Shown in pieces: positions 21,879 to 31,475 of a stretch of 64,000 nucleotides of DNA; the first letter of the stretch is position 1; each line of letters opens with the position of its first letter. Position numbers and translations under genes: made by a program. This stretch comes from Nemertoderma westbladi (lineage: Eukaryota; Xenacoelomorpha; Nemertodermatida; Nemertodermatidae): NCBI GenBank assembly GCA_032718475.1, contig JAUCBJ010000045.1, forward strand, positions 38,527-102,526, given 5' to 3'. The notes below the pieces were generated by a model. That model made no database searches and was not told the origin of the DNA. It was given only the letters and a program-made list of their open reading frames with translations.

Positions 21879-22647
21879 TAATAATGATGGTACAGTAGAC
21901 GTTGTTAATATTGATAATACCGTATGGGACAACACTAATCAAACCTTTATTACAGGAAATGCTTTGCCTAGTGGTAGTAATTTAAATTTAAATCAGGATA
22001 ATCCCAATATTAATGTAGGAAATAATTCTAATATTGATGTAGTTACGCAAATTAATTCAAATAATCAAAATAATAACCCAAATTCAAACCTACAAAATAA
22101 TTTAAATAACGCAGTTACGCAAAATAATTCGAATAATTTAAATAATGACCTATGCCCGAATTTACAAAATAATTCAGATAACGTAGTCGCGCAGAATAAT
22201 ACAAATGACTTTGTTCCAAACGAGCAAATTAATTCCGTTTCCAATATGGGTGCTATTAATGTAAACACGTCGGGCCTACATAACCGAGCGGAAGAGGGCC
22301 TGGTAGGTCACATAGTCGGTAGCCAGACGGATGAGGGCCTGGTAGGCCACGTAGTTAGTAGACAGGGAGCAGAGGGCCTGGTAGGCCACGTAGTTAGTAG
22401 ACAGGGAGCAGAGGGCCTGGTAGGCCACGCAATAGCAGAGGGAGAGGCGGGGGTGAATGGACCCGACCGCAGTAGGGTTGATGTGTCGACTAGAGAGGTA
22501 TATAATAGCGGGGAGAGAGGTAGCGAAGTTAGATGTAGAGAGTGGGGGGGGGGGGCTACGAGGACCCCACAACAGAGAGTTAGCGGCGAGAGGGGGGGGC
22601 AGGGAGTGTCCCACAGCCGTCAGCGGATAATGCGAGGGCCAAAATAG
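21853..22647 (+). CDS. Asn-rich middle frame of the nested element
   Basis: A frame of 264 codons with no strong start of its own; it overlaps the end of the coiled-coil frame at the G run 21867-21875. It is Asn/Gln-rich at first (NNSNNLNNDL) and then has a tandem peptide repeat of 13 residues (EGLVGHVVSRQGA, 22284-22440). Its end overlaps the next frame (open from 22584). Frames before and after are the same, so two opposite frame changes at G runs would restore one continuous polyprotein. It could be translated only as part of a fusion. Composition suggests a disordered linker. Confidence 0.5.
   Translation: MTVRAGGGNNNDGTVDVVNIDNTVWDNTNQTFITGNALPSGSNLNLNQDNPNINVGNNSNIDVVTQINSNNQNNNPNSNLQNNLNNAVTQNNSNNLNNDLCPNLQNNSDNVVAQNNTNDFVPNEQINSVSNMGAINVNTSGLHNRAEEGLVGHIVGSQTDEGLVGHVVSRQGAEGLVGHVVSRQGAEGLVGHAIAEGEAGVNGPDRSRVDVSTREVYNSGERGSEVRCREWGGGATRTPQQRVSGERGGQGVSHSRQRIMRGPK
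22284..22440 (+). repeat. 39 bp tandem repeat inside the Asn-rich frame
   Basis: About four units of gagggcctggtaggccacgt plus agttagtagacagggagca; the two middle units are identical. As 39 is a multiple of three, it encodes a 13-residue repeat and copy number can vary without a frame change. Confidence 0.85.
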
Positions 22648-25600
22648 GTAAACCGCAACAACCGGCAACGGAAAGTAACAGGGGGATTGCGGGTATCCCC
22701 AGCGGCGTGCGACCGAGCAGAGAGAGACAGGTTGACGTCACGAGAGGGCGGACGAAGCGTCGAGCCCGATCAGAAGAGGGAAGAAGAACAGTGGGGTTTA
22801 ACCGGGAGGTCGACGAGAGATCTCGCGAGCGGGAATATTCCACTGATAGGAGAAGAAAGGAAGACAGTAGTAGAAGTATCGCCGCGAACGATAGAAGAGC
22901 GAGGACGGATAGCGAGCCGTCGATAGTCGAGATGAGAACGGAGAGTCAGTGGGGTCGGACTCCGGGAGATTGCCGTCGCCCCGGAGGGATGCGACCCGGT
23001 GAGATGCATTACACGCCGATGGAGGGGTACGCGATGTACCGGTGCGAAGATGAGAACAGTAGAGGGGGGGGTCGAAGAGAAACTTTCCGACGGAATACAC
23101 CTATTGATCGAGAGTACGGTAGCCGCGGGGAGGATTATTCGAGAAGAATAAACTTCGATCCCGAGGGACACATGCAGACTGTAGGACATACTGTAGGCCT
23201 TACTGCACATACCGTAGGCCATACTGAGAGAGGCAATGTAGGCGATAGGATAGCGTGGACAACGGGATTAAACCCGGAAGTCGCGGAATACATACCGGCG
23301 AGTAGGCCAGAAGCTGATAGGCCTATACCGGTACCAACACAGCAGTATGACTACAGCATGCAGGGACATAACATATACCCAGGGGAGGGGGGAATTATTG
23401 CGGATAGGTGCATGGGCCCCAACATATTAACATCAACCCCATTACCAAACATACCGGTGGGGGGGGGACAGGGTGACATTCCCCCATCACAATATCAACA
23501 ATATACCCCGATGGTAGCAAGAACAACGAGACCCCTGGACGAAAACAGATCGTGTGACACAGATATATGGAGGGGGCCGCTACCCCCAATGACATACCCA
23601 AGCCAGAGAAGGTCAAGAAGTAGGACAGACGGAACGCACCAGACAGGGGAAACTATACAGCACCCGTCGAATCCATTAGAAGCGCAGGCGATAGGGATGG
23701 CCACGTTGATCGATGCTTTGAAAACGAGGATCGAGTTACCACCCGTGGAACCATTCAAGTTCGACGGGAGTAGGCCGGAAGAATATTTACAATTTCGGCG
23801 AATGTATAGTAACGAAATACTAACAAAAAACTTGACGCAGGCGGAGTGCCTAAAGTATCTACAAGTGTACACGGGAGGCCCAGCATACGATATCGTGAGG
23901 CAATATCAGGGAATAGAGGGCGGCTTCACGACAGCATGGCGGGCACTGGATAGGGAATACGGGCACCCGGCCAAGATCATCAGGCAGACGCTGAGAGGCA
24001 TAACATCGGGTGGCCTACAGGACAACCCCATTAGCATTAAGACGTTTGCTAACAAAGTCGAAAAGGCGCTAATCGTACTGAAGACGCTAGACGCGCCGTA
24101 CGAGCTCAATGCGTCCAACAACATCACCACGATAGCACAGGCACTACCGAACTGGCTGCGCAACAAGTGGAGGAAGATCGCTTTCTCCACTCGAGACAAG
24201 AAGGGTGCGGAACCAGGTTTAGAAGAAATGTCAAACTTCTTAAATTACGAGGCTGAACTAATAACGGACCCAGTCTATAGTGAAGATAGCCTGGGAAAGG
24301 GACCAAAGACAGATCACTACAGGCCGAAACCAGAGCACAATACATCAAACGCATTGCCGAGGCTCAGACAATCATTGCCATACGCAGCGACGCAGGGGAC
24401 TGCAAGTCCACAGGCAAACGAAGATAAGACAACATCATGGAACGGACAGGGGAACAATAACAACATGAATAAACATAACCCCAGTACGTCCAGTAGGCCA
24501 AATCCAGTCAATAAGAATAGTAGGGACTTTGGTACGAATATAACTGCGATACGCAATGCATTGTATAAAGAGGGCTACGACCCAAAGAGCAAATGCCAGT
24601 TACACGCAAATGCGCTTCATAAAACCATGAACTGCAGGTACTGGCAGGCGCTACCGAGGCAAGACCAGATAGATTACGCGTCGAGCAATAAAATCTGCTC
24701 GCGATGTGTGAAGAGTGGACACAAGGCCAGGGAGTGCCAAGAGAAGCCGGTCAAGTTTGGCCAAAGGAGAGGCCAAACGATGGCAACGAGCACGGTAGGG
24801 GCGAAGAAGAAAGGCACGGTGTTACTTGGAGTAGTACCGGTGCGAGTGATCGGGGAAGGCAATCGATCAGTAACAACACTAATGCTGGTTGACAGTGGAG
24901 CTGCCTTCACATTAGTCGAGGAATGGGTAGCCGAAGAAATAGGATTGAGAACAAGGCCAAGCAGGATGGCGGTAACAACCATCTCTAGCAAAGATGAGAT
25001 CCTAGAGATGAGGACAGGACGGTGCGCAATTGCAGCAGTGGCACCAGGATGCGATTATGGGGCAACCATCGACCCCATCCAAGTAATAGAGTCAATTAAC
25101 ATCAATGCCAGGCGGCCAACCAACATCGAGGTTGAGCAGTACAAATTCCTGGACAACATTGACTTCTCAATCCCAGACGTGGACGTTAGGAAGGTATCCA
25201 TCATAGTAGGTATGGACTGCCCAACAGCCCACGAAAGAATGCAAACGGTCTTCGGCGAAGACAAGCAGAGCGACCCGGTGGCCATATTAACACCATTCGG
25301 GTGGACACTGACAGGCCCAATTAAGAGTAATATACCATTCCATGTGTCCGAGAGTTCAGGATGCATGGTGCCAGCAACTGACGAGATAGAGGAGAGGCCA
25401 GAAATGGGCAATAGTGGTAGACAGCTAGAAGTAGAAGCAACACCAAGAGAGTGGGCGGAGGAGAATGGTATGAATGCAGAAGATCTAGAGACGATGGGTT
25501 GGAATAAGGGTCCCAGCAAGTATCGGTATGGAGATGGGGAGGAGCGGACGGTGGAGTGTCGGGAGGACAAACCGGAGAAGTGTCCGGTGGAGTGTCCAGA

Positions 25601-26192
25601 GGAGCGCCCGGAAGAGACGCCGGTCCGGTTGAGAGGCATACCGACAAGGGGGAAGCCGAGTAAGAATACAAGATGGAAAGGGAGAAGATGTGAGACGATC
25701 AGACCAGGGGCAGAGAAGCCCATGAATAAACATATGGTGGACAAAGGAGGCGGGAGAGTAGGAGGCGTGCTGCGTACGCACGCGGAATTGACAGAGTGCG
25801 AGGGGGCATTACATGGGCAGACATCGTGTATACCGAAGGACGAACGGGGGTCGTTGAAGCCTTTAATGCCAGCACACATATTAAGGGGGAGGCCAGCAGA
25901 GGTGGCATCTAAGATTAAGGAGAAGAACAGGGGCGGCATTATACCGCCGGGTGACACGTTGAAGGGTGGCACTTTGCCGCCAAGGGACGACCACGAGATC
26001 AGAAACATAAATAACAGACAGCATTTGCCAAAACAGGAGAAAAGACCACCTATCGAATTGACAAGGAGAGCGGAGCGAAGAATTAGAGAACCTATAGGGG
26101 GGCAGTGGGAGAGTTGCCTGCTGGAGGAATCACCCCTTGGGTCGTTGAGTTGTCCAACAGGTTGGACTGGGATGGAAGAGTTAGATCCGTAA
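22584..26192 (+). CDS. BEL/Pao Gag-protease of the nested element
   Basis: The frame is open from 22584; the first listed start at 22707 is GTG, so initiation is probably upstream by fusion. Numbering from 22707: residues 1-330 are Arg-rich and disordered; 345-520 the DUF1759 Gag domain (VEPFKFDGSRPEEYLQFRRM); 630-677 a CCHC zinc knuckle region (CSRCVKSGHKAREC at 664-677); 700-870 the Pao aspartyl protease with active-site LVDSGAAFT (D729) and closing FGWTLTGPI. After the protease, where reverse transcriptase should start, there are only about 270 low-complexity residues (short repeats such as CPVECPEERPEE) and a stop. Gag and protease look intact, so the element could make and process its own particle but not copy itself. 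Confidence 0.85.
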   Translation, partial: RREGGAGSVPQPSADNARAKIGKPQQPATESNRGIAGIPSGVRPSRERQVDVTRGRTKRRARSEEGRRTVGFNREVDERSREREYSTDRRRKEDSSRSIAANDRRARTDSEPSIVEMRTESQWGRTPGDCRRPGGMRPGEMHYTPMEGYAMYRCEDENSRGGGRRETFRRNTPIDREYGSRGEDYSRRINFDPEGHMQTVGHTVGLTAHTVGHTERGNVGDRIAWTTGLNPEVAEYIPASRPEADRPIPVPTQQYDYSMQGHNIYPGEGGIIADRCMGPNILTSTPLPNIPVGGGQGDIPPSQYQQYTPMVARTTRPLDENRSCDTDIWRGPLPPMTYPSQRRSRSRTDGTHQTGETIQHPSNPLEAQAIGMATLIDALKTRIELPPVEPFKFDGSRPEEYLQFRRMYSNEILTKNLTQAECLKYLQVYTGGPAYDIVRQYQGIEGGFTTAWRALDREYGHPAKIIRQTLRGITSGGLQDNPISIKTFANKVEKALIVLKTLDAPYELNASNNITTIAQALPNWLRNKWRKIAFSTRDKKGAEPGLEEMSNFLNYEAELITDPVYSEDSLGKGPKTDHYRPKPEHNTSNALPRLRQSLPYAATQGTASPQANEDKTTSWNGQGNNNNMNKHNPSTSSRPNPVNKNSRDFGTNITAIRNALYKEGYDPKSKCQLHANALHKTMNCRYWQALPRQDQIDYASSNKICSRCVKSGHKARECQEKPVKFGQRRGQTMATSTVGAKKKGTVLLGVVPVRVIGEGNRSVTTLMLVDSGAAFTLVEEWVAEEIGLRTRPSRMAVTTISSKDEILEMRTGRCAIAAVAPGCDYGATIDPIQVIESININARRPTNIEVEQYKFLDNIDFSIPDVDVRKVSIIVGMDCPTAHERMQTVFGEDKQSDPVAILTPFGWTLTGPIKSNIPFHVSESSGCMVPATDEIEERPEMGNSGRQLEVEATPREWAEENGMNAEDLETMGWNKGPSKYRYGDGEERTVECREDKPEKCPVECPEERPEETPVRLRGIPTRGKPSKNTRWKGRRCETIRPGAEKPMNKHMVDKGGGRVGGVLRTHAELTECEGALHGQTSCIPKDERGSLKPLMPAHILRGRPAEVASKIKEKNRGGIIPPGDTLKGGTLPPRDDHEIRNINNRQHLPKQEKRPPIELTRRAERRIREPIGGQWESCLLEESPLGSLSCPTGWTGMEELDP

Positions 26193-27694
26193 AAGGTGCG
26201 GGCAGAGGTGTTACCTGTCTTCTAGAAGGGGCACCTTAAATTGGAGTTAGTGTGGAGTTTAGTCGTCCAAGTTTTGGACTGAGGGGGGTGGGATTGAGGG
26301 CGAGACGCCCTTCCCAAATAAAATAAAATAAAATCGACAAATAAAATAAAATAAAATAAAAAATAGTTAGTTAGTTAGTAGGTACGTAGTACCTAGAGTT
26401 AGTTAGTTAGTAGGTACGTAGTGCCTAGAGTTAGTTAGTTAGTAGGTACGTAGTACCTAGAGTTAGTTAGTTAGTAGGTACGTAGTACCTAGAGTTAGTT
26501 AGTTAGTAGGTACGTAGTACCTAGAGTTAGTTAGTTAGTAGGTACGTAGTGCCTAGAGTTAGTTAGTTAGTAGGTACGTAGTACCTAGAGTTAGTTAGTT
26601 AGTAGGTACATAGTACCTAGAGTTAGAGAGTTAGTAGGTACGTAGTACCTAGTTAGAGTTAGAGTTAGAGGGTACGTAGTACCGATAGTTAGAGAGTTAG
26701 TAGGTACGTAGTACCTAGTTAGAGTTAGAGTTAGAGGGTACGTAGTACCGATAGTTAGAGAGTTAGAGGGTACGTAGTACCAATAGTTAGTTAGAGTTAG
26801 AGGGTACGTAGTACCAATAGTTAGAGAGTTAGTAGGTACGTAGTACCAATAGTTAGTTAGAGTTAGAGGGTACGTAGTACCGATAGTTAGAGAGTTAGTA
26901 GGTACGTAGTACCTAGTTAGAGTTAGAGTTAGAGGGTACGTAGTACCGATAGTTAGAGAGTTAGAGGGTACGTAGTACCAATAGTTAGTTAGAGTTAGAG
27001 GGTACGTAGTACCGATAGTTAGAGAGTTAGTAGGTACGTAGTACCTAGTTAGAGTTAGAGTTAGAGTTAGAGGGTACGTAGTACCAATAGTTAGTTAGAG
27101 TTAGTAGGTACGTAGTACCTAGTTAGAGTTAGAGTTAGTAGGTACGTGGTACCTAGTTAGAGTTAGAGTTAGGGGGTACGTAGTACCATTAGTTAGAGAG
27201 AGAGAGTGAGAGATAAAAGGGGTAAATAGGATATATATATTAGTTAGCAGTAAGTAGAGTTAGTAGCGAGAGGGGGGCATATGAGTACAGCTGGATAAAT
27301 CGTGTGGCCACACGACGCATACTGCTGTACTGCATGGGCCCACAGAGTAGGCCAGAATATGGATCAGAGAATAGAATAAATCCATAGGCAGTAGTAGGTA
27401 GTAGGACAGTAGGATCAAAGCAAACAAACAAATAAATACAATAGGGCTAAAATCGTAAAATAGTGGCAACACAAGGAAAGTCGTTCTAGAACATAATAAA
27501 AGTAACGGACGGAAATTGTAAATTAGGCTGATTTACTAGCTCCGAAATTAATTAGGTTAAATTTAGCTTGAAAGGCGCAATTAAGTAGAAAGTAGGCCAT
27601 TATCGAACTGTACGAAACATCTTAAATACTTCACTCATCTGTATTGCGCCTTGGTAAGGCACCACCCTGCAGGTGAGCGAGTGTAGTGTTCGGA
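26193..27694 (+). other. Non-coding spacer between Gag-Pro and the exonuclease-like gene
   Basis: No coding frame on either strand. It holds a short aaataaaat repeat (26320-26350), a long tandem array (26362-27200) and a unique stretch ending in ccctgcaggtgagcgag, which includes a good splice-donor-like CAG|GTGAGC at 27670-27678, just before the next gene. No reverse transcriptase remnant was seen. Confidence 0.7.
26362..27200 (+). repeat. Tandem array of GGTACGTAGTACC units
   Basis: First eight or so units of 32 bp (taggtacgtagtacctagag plus ttagttagttag) are near identical; later units vary in length (agagttagag spacers). More than twenty copies of ggtacgtagtacc are present, each an inverted repeat of GGTAC around GTA. 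In RNA they could form many small hairpins. Confidence 0.9.
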
Positions 27695-30229
27695 ATGGCG
27701 AGTAAGCTGATCAGGAAGAGAAAGGCGGAGTCAGGAGGAAAAGAAATATTGGTGGATTTCACTGAAAGACACCCAGAAGAGAAGACGAGAGGATACTACG
27801 AGAGGTTGGAAAGGGGTCACGCAGCACGAGCGCTGCAGGATCACTTCCGGGAGGCGCACGAACAGCGGTTGGTCGGGACCTACGGGACCCCGTCACTAGA
27901 CAACGCAATCTTCCAACACTTCCACTACGTGGTGAAAGGGGACGAGGCGAAGTTCGGGATTCCGAAGTATCCGAGGGAATCACCGAGGAAGGACTGGAAA
28001 AGATTCATAGAGTCCGTCAACAGAGGAGGATATATGATCCTAGATGACGAGGGAACCGTGGAAAACGAAGCGGGTTCGAGACGAGGAACGGCAGGATCGG
28101 CCAGGACCATACTCCTACATTTGGCCGCGCCAAATGGGGACATCTTCTTATTCGACCTAGGGACGTATGGGAAGAAGGACGGGCCGAAATTAGACCGATT
28201 ACCGAAAGCGGTACAAGTCTTAGTAAGGGAGAAGTCGACGACGAAAGTGGGATCGGCGATTCGCGAGGACGCGGAGAGGATCATCGGTCCGGACACCACC
28301 AACCTCCTGGATATGCAGAAAGTCTTTATGGCTATGACGGCACCGGATGGATTGGGGGTAGTCGAAAACACAGGCCAATGCGGGGCTGTGGCGATGGGCC
28401 AATTATTGGGGCTCGTATGCCACAAACCGATGGACTGGGGAAAGTTTAGGGAAGAATACGGAGCAGAACTAGCGAACTCGCTGAAGTGGGGAGCGAGACC
28501 GGGAAAGCAGGAGGTATATCAGTTTCGCAGAGGAGCGATAAAGGTATATCAGAAGCGATATATCCTGCAGGAGGACTGGATGATGATAAGTTTGCTTAAC
28601 TTATTCATGACCGTAGTTATCGAAAGGGAACCAGGGGCATTTCTGTTATCGGGATCACCCCTAAGCTACAGGAGAGCCTTTAAGACGGCCTTCGACGGTC
28701 TGGTAGACCACCCGGGGCTGAAGGGCGAGTCGGTGTACTACAACAGCCGACATCTGGTAGACGGGGAGACAGATACACCGTATCAGAGATGGGAGCAGCT
28801 AGAGGCGGACAGACGAGAAGCAAAGCGACTGGAAGAAGTCGCTAGACGGGAGAGGATAGAAGCAGAGGAGAGGGAAGAGGAGGCCAGGGCACAGAGTTAC
28901 GGCTTCGAGGAACAGGCGGGCCTAGACGAACTTCATTGGACTTCGTCAGGGAGTTCGGGGGAGTCTCTAGGGCGAGAATTGGGATGGACGGTGGGATCGC
29001 CGAAACAGTCGACGTCGGGGTTGCAAACGATGCCCATACCAGCGGGCGCCGAGGGCGACCAACCGCCAAGGAAGTTAAGGGAGCTAGAGGGATGGAGAGC
29101 TACGGGCGAGAGCCAAGGCGGGAAGGGACATAGTGGATCCATCGGGATACCGGGGTTGGAAACACTACCAGAAGAGGAAGACGACGGCGACGAGTTCGGA
29201 GAGATGCCGCCCATCGAAAGGATAGGCCACTCGGACACGGACTGGGTTGGCGGAAGGGTGGTGACGGCCAGTGGGGCGAGGGCCTTCTGGAACAGATCCG
29301 GCAAGCGGACCTGGGTGCACGAGGAGCCGGCGATGGATTTCGCGGGGAGCACCATCAGGTTGGGCGAGCAACCGGGAACAGCACCACGGATAGTATTCGG
29401 GGAGACGATGCCCGAGAGGGGCGGAGAGATCGACGTAAACAGGGAGAGCAACGTAGAGAAGTTCGCCTACCAGCGACTCCATAGACCGCGGAGATCGCTT
29501 GGGACGAAAGACGAGGTGGGACGGGAGACATTGGTACTCGGCTGCGACTACTGTGGGAGACAGACCCATCGGGAAAGCAGCTGCCTATACCGGTTCCAAA
29601 AGGGAACCTTTTGTCTGTACTGCAGAGAACCAAGCCACAGGATGGGGGCGTGTCCACGGTTGCATAACCGATGTCCAAAGTGCCACTTTCGGGGACACTA
29701 CGGGCGCGAGTGCGACTGGATGAGCGACGAGGAAAAGTTCACAAGATTCGAGGAGTGGGCCGACGTCGGGGCCATGACGCGCCAGCGCATGAAGGCCCAA
29801 GAGTTCAAGTGGGGTTTCTTCCTCATAAACCAGGAGACCCACATGGAAATCATAAAGCGAAGGTTACCGTTTACCTATCAAGAGGTAGCAACGGCGGCGT
29901 CGTTCGCCGGAGTTATGAACACGCAACGGTACCTGGACAGGTGGACACCAGAGAACCGGAGGGAGTTTAGGGATTTCTTGGCGGAACACGTACCAAAGGC
30001 AATGAAAATGATCCTATGGGACGCCACGCGAGGGAGACAACCAGGCCATTCTGAGGGGCCACCGGCGAAGCGGTATCGGGCATTAATAACACCAGCGCCC
30101 AAGGAACCAACGACCGGGATCAGCAAGGAAGTGGCGGCGAAGGTCCGAAAGCAGAAAGCGGATGATGCCAGAGGCACGGTGATAACCAAGAAACGGGCCA
30201 GGGAAGAGGACGTCAGGAGGAACAGATAG
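27695..30229 (+). CDS. DEDD 3'-5' exonuclease-like protein with three CCHC zinc knuckles
   Basis: 844 residues from the ATG at 27695 (MASKLIRKRK; the frame extends to a GTG at 27686). Residues about 110-310 resemble the DEDD 3'-5' exonuclease fold (RNase D/WRN/EXD type, PF01612): Exo I-like MILDDEGT with D117 and E119; then LLHLAAPNGDIFLFDLG, the usual strand pair; Exo II-like TKVGSAIREDAERI with D192; LLDMQKVF with D206; and a helix like Exo III, YILQEDWMMISLLNLF, where Tyr-Asp spacing is one residue too long, so activity is uncertain. Residues 370-405 are a charged helix, 405-600 disordered. Knuckles: 617-630 (CDYCGRQTHRESSC), 640-653 (CLYCREPSHRMGAC), 660-673 (CPKCHFRGHYGREC). The C-terminus is basic. 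It sits where pol or env would be. RNA/DNA end processing during element replication is inference. Confidence 0.6.
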   Translation: MASKLIRKRKAESGGKEILVDFTERHPEEKTRGYYERLERGHAARALQDHFREAHEQRLVGTYGTPSLDNAIFQHFHYVVKGDEAKFGIPKYPRESPRKDWKRFIESVNRGGYMILDDEGTVENEAGSRRGTAGSARTILLHLAAPNGDIFLFDLGTYGKKDGPKLDRLPKAVQVLVREKSTTKVGSAIREDAERIIGPDTTNLLDMQKVFMAMTAPDGLGVVENTGQCGAVAMGQLLGLVCHKPMDWGKFREEYGAELANSLKWGARPGKQEVYQFRRGAIKVYQKRYILQEDWMMISLLNLFMTVVIEREPGAFLLSGSPLSYRRAFKTAFDGLVDHPGLKGESVYYNSRHLVDGETDTPYQRWEQLEADRREAKRLEEVARRERIEAEEREEEARAQSYGFEEQAGLDELHWTSSGSSGESLGRELGWTVGSPKQSTSGLQTMPIPAGAEGDQPPRKLRELEGWRATGESQGGKGHSGSIGIPGLETLPEEEDDGDEFGEMPPIERIGHSDTDWVGGRVVTASGARAFWNRSGKRTWVHEEPAMDFAGSTIRLGEQPGTAPRIVFGETMPERGGEIDVNRESNVEKFAYQRLHRPRRSLGTKDEVGRETLVLGCDYCGRQTHRESSCLYRFQKGTFCLYCREPSHRMGACPRLHNRCPKCHFRGHYGRECDWMSDEEKFTRFEEWADVGAMTRQRMKAQEFKWGFFLINQETHMEIIKRRLPFTYQEVATAASFAGVMNTQRYLDRWTPENRREFRDFLAEHVPKAMKMILWDATRGRQPGHSEGPPAKRYRALITPAPKEPTTGISKEVAAKVRKQKADDARGTVITKKRAREEDVRRNR

Positions 30230-30898
30230 GTTTTCAGAGTCGAGGGAGTGAGACTGAGACTGGGACGTGGTGCGCCTGGAAGGCGCCGCGTGGAACGTAC
30301 GAACTACTAAGTACAAATTTAATTAATGCAAATAATCATATAAGTGCAATTTGTATGTACGTACGTAGTAATTAGTAATCTAAAATACATACGTTTGGAG
30401 TAAGTACTATAGTCATACAACCTTTCTCAATTAGCTACTGGGACTGGGGGATAACTGACTATGGCACTATGGACGAGACAACTGACAATTTCACGCTTCT
30501 TGAGTGCGACGGCACGAGAGGGGGGGGAGGTTCGTCAGGAGAGATAAAATAGTCAAAGTGGAGTTGAGGATCGGAGTAAGAGTGCGAAGTGCGGAGAGAG
30601 TGCGAACGCAATTCTAGTGTGGGGGGGGATAATAAGAGGCTGAGTGAGGGACGAGGAGGTCCGGGGGTATGAGAGAGTTAGGGTGAGAGTGGAGAGGAGA
30701 TAGGGCGAAAGTGTTGGGGAAACAAAAGTTGCGTGGGAGGTGAGCGCGATCGGCCCGACATGAGACGCCAGGCACACAGGGTAGCGTCATCATACCCATA
30801 GGGGGCGGCCTGGAAAGCCGACCCCGAGAGAAAAGAATTCCACCCCACACCCGATACTAGATCGGGATCCAGCGGGATTGTAGCGCACTTTTTGGTTG
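30230..30898 (+). other. 3' untranslated part of the nested element
   Basis: About 670 bp after the exonuclease-like gene with no convincing frame. It is rich in G runs and purines on the plus strand, and ends at a hairpin next to the polypurine tract. Confidence 0.6.
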
Positions 30899-30936
30899 AT
30901 GCTATCTTCTTACCGGGAAGATAGCATGGGGGGGAG
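30899..30936 (+). promoter_or_regulatory. Hairpin and polypurine tract before the 3' LTR
   Basis: An 11 bp perfect stem (atgctatcttc / gaagatagcat) with a 7 base loop at 30899-30927 directly precedes the purine tract ggggggag (to 30936), which touches the 3' LTR. The purine tract is the expected plus-strand primer of reverse transcription. A hairpin this close is unusual and may help define it. Confidence 0.75.
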
Positions 30937-31475
30937 TGTTAGCTTATTCAATCCCGCCAACACCCCATAAAGTTATAAGCCGATAAGCAATATTGGGAGC
31001 CACGAGATTGGGCAATTAACCAACTCGTGCCATCCCAATAAGAGTGGGAAGGAAGCACACAATAGAGGGTCAGGGGCCAAACCCCTAACCCAGAGAGAAC
31101 AGGTGGAGTGAACGGGAATACTCCACGGGGCGCCAACAAGGGTAACAACCAATCAGAGGGGGGCAAGGCATCGATTAGGTAGTAATTAGGCCAACCGTGC
31201 AGTATAGCCACTTGGCAGTAATATTACCTATTCAGTCATCTCAGTGCAGCAGTGCTAGCGTAGGATAATAGTTAATTAGTTTAGTTAGGGGAGCACGGGA
31301 CTTTAGTTACCGTATCCCGCCTACCGTATAATTCACAATATATCTATATCCTATAACCTATTATTATACACCGAACTTCAGAACTCATTTAACTTCATTC
31401 ACTCTTTATACACGGCGGGGACGCGTAAACTTAATACCAACCGGATAAATCGGGATCCTCCTGGATCCCGTCACA
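30937..31475 (+). repeat. 3' LTR of the nested element
   Basis: 539 bp, same ends as the 5' LTR and two base differences by eye. Followed by the target duplication TGATC. Confidence 0.95.

Larger units (their letters stand above)
19706..31475 (+). mobile_element. Nested non-autonomous BEL/Pao-like LTR retrotransposon (11.8 kb)
   Basis: Two 539 bp LTRs (19706-20244 and 30937-31475), both TG...CA, flank an 10.7 kb interior. A 5 bp target duplication TGATC sits at 19701-19705 and 31476-31480. A polypurine tract ggggggag abuts the 3' LTR. The interior has a coiled-coil protein, an Asn-rich middle frame, Gag-Pro, a tandem-repeat spacer and an exonuclease-like CCHC protein. No reverse transcriptase, RNase H or integrase motif appears in any frame, so mobilisation would need enzymes in trans. 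The coding strand is strikingly purine- and G-rich compared with the AT-rich flanks. No primer-binding site was recognised after the 5' LTR. Confidence 0.93.

Noticed and set aside
24280-26008. Long minus-strand frames opposite Gag-Pro
   Set aside because: Antisense shadows of the G-rich coding strand; no motifs.
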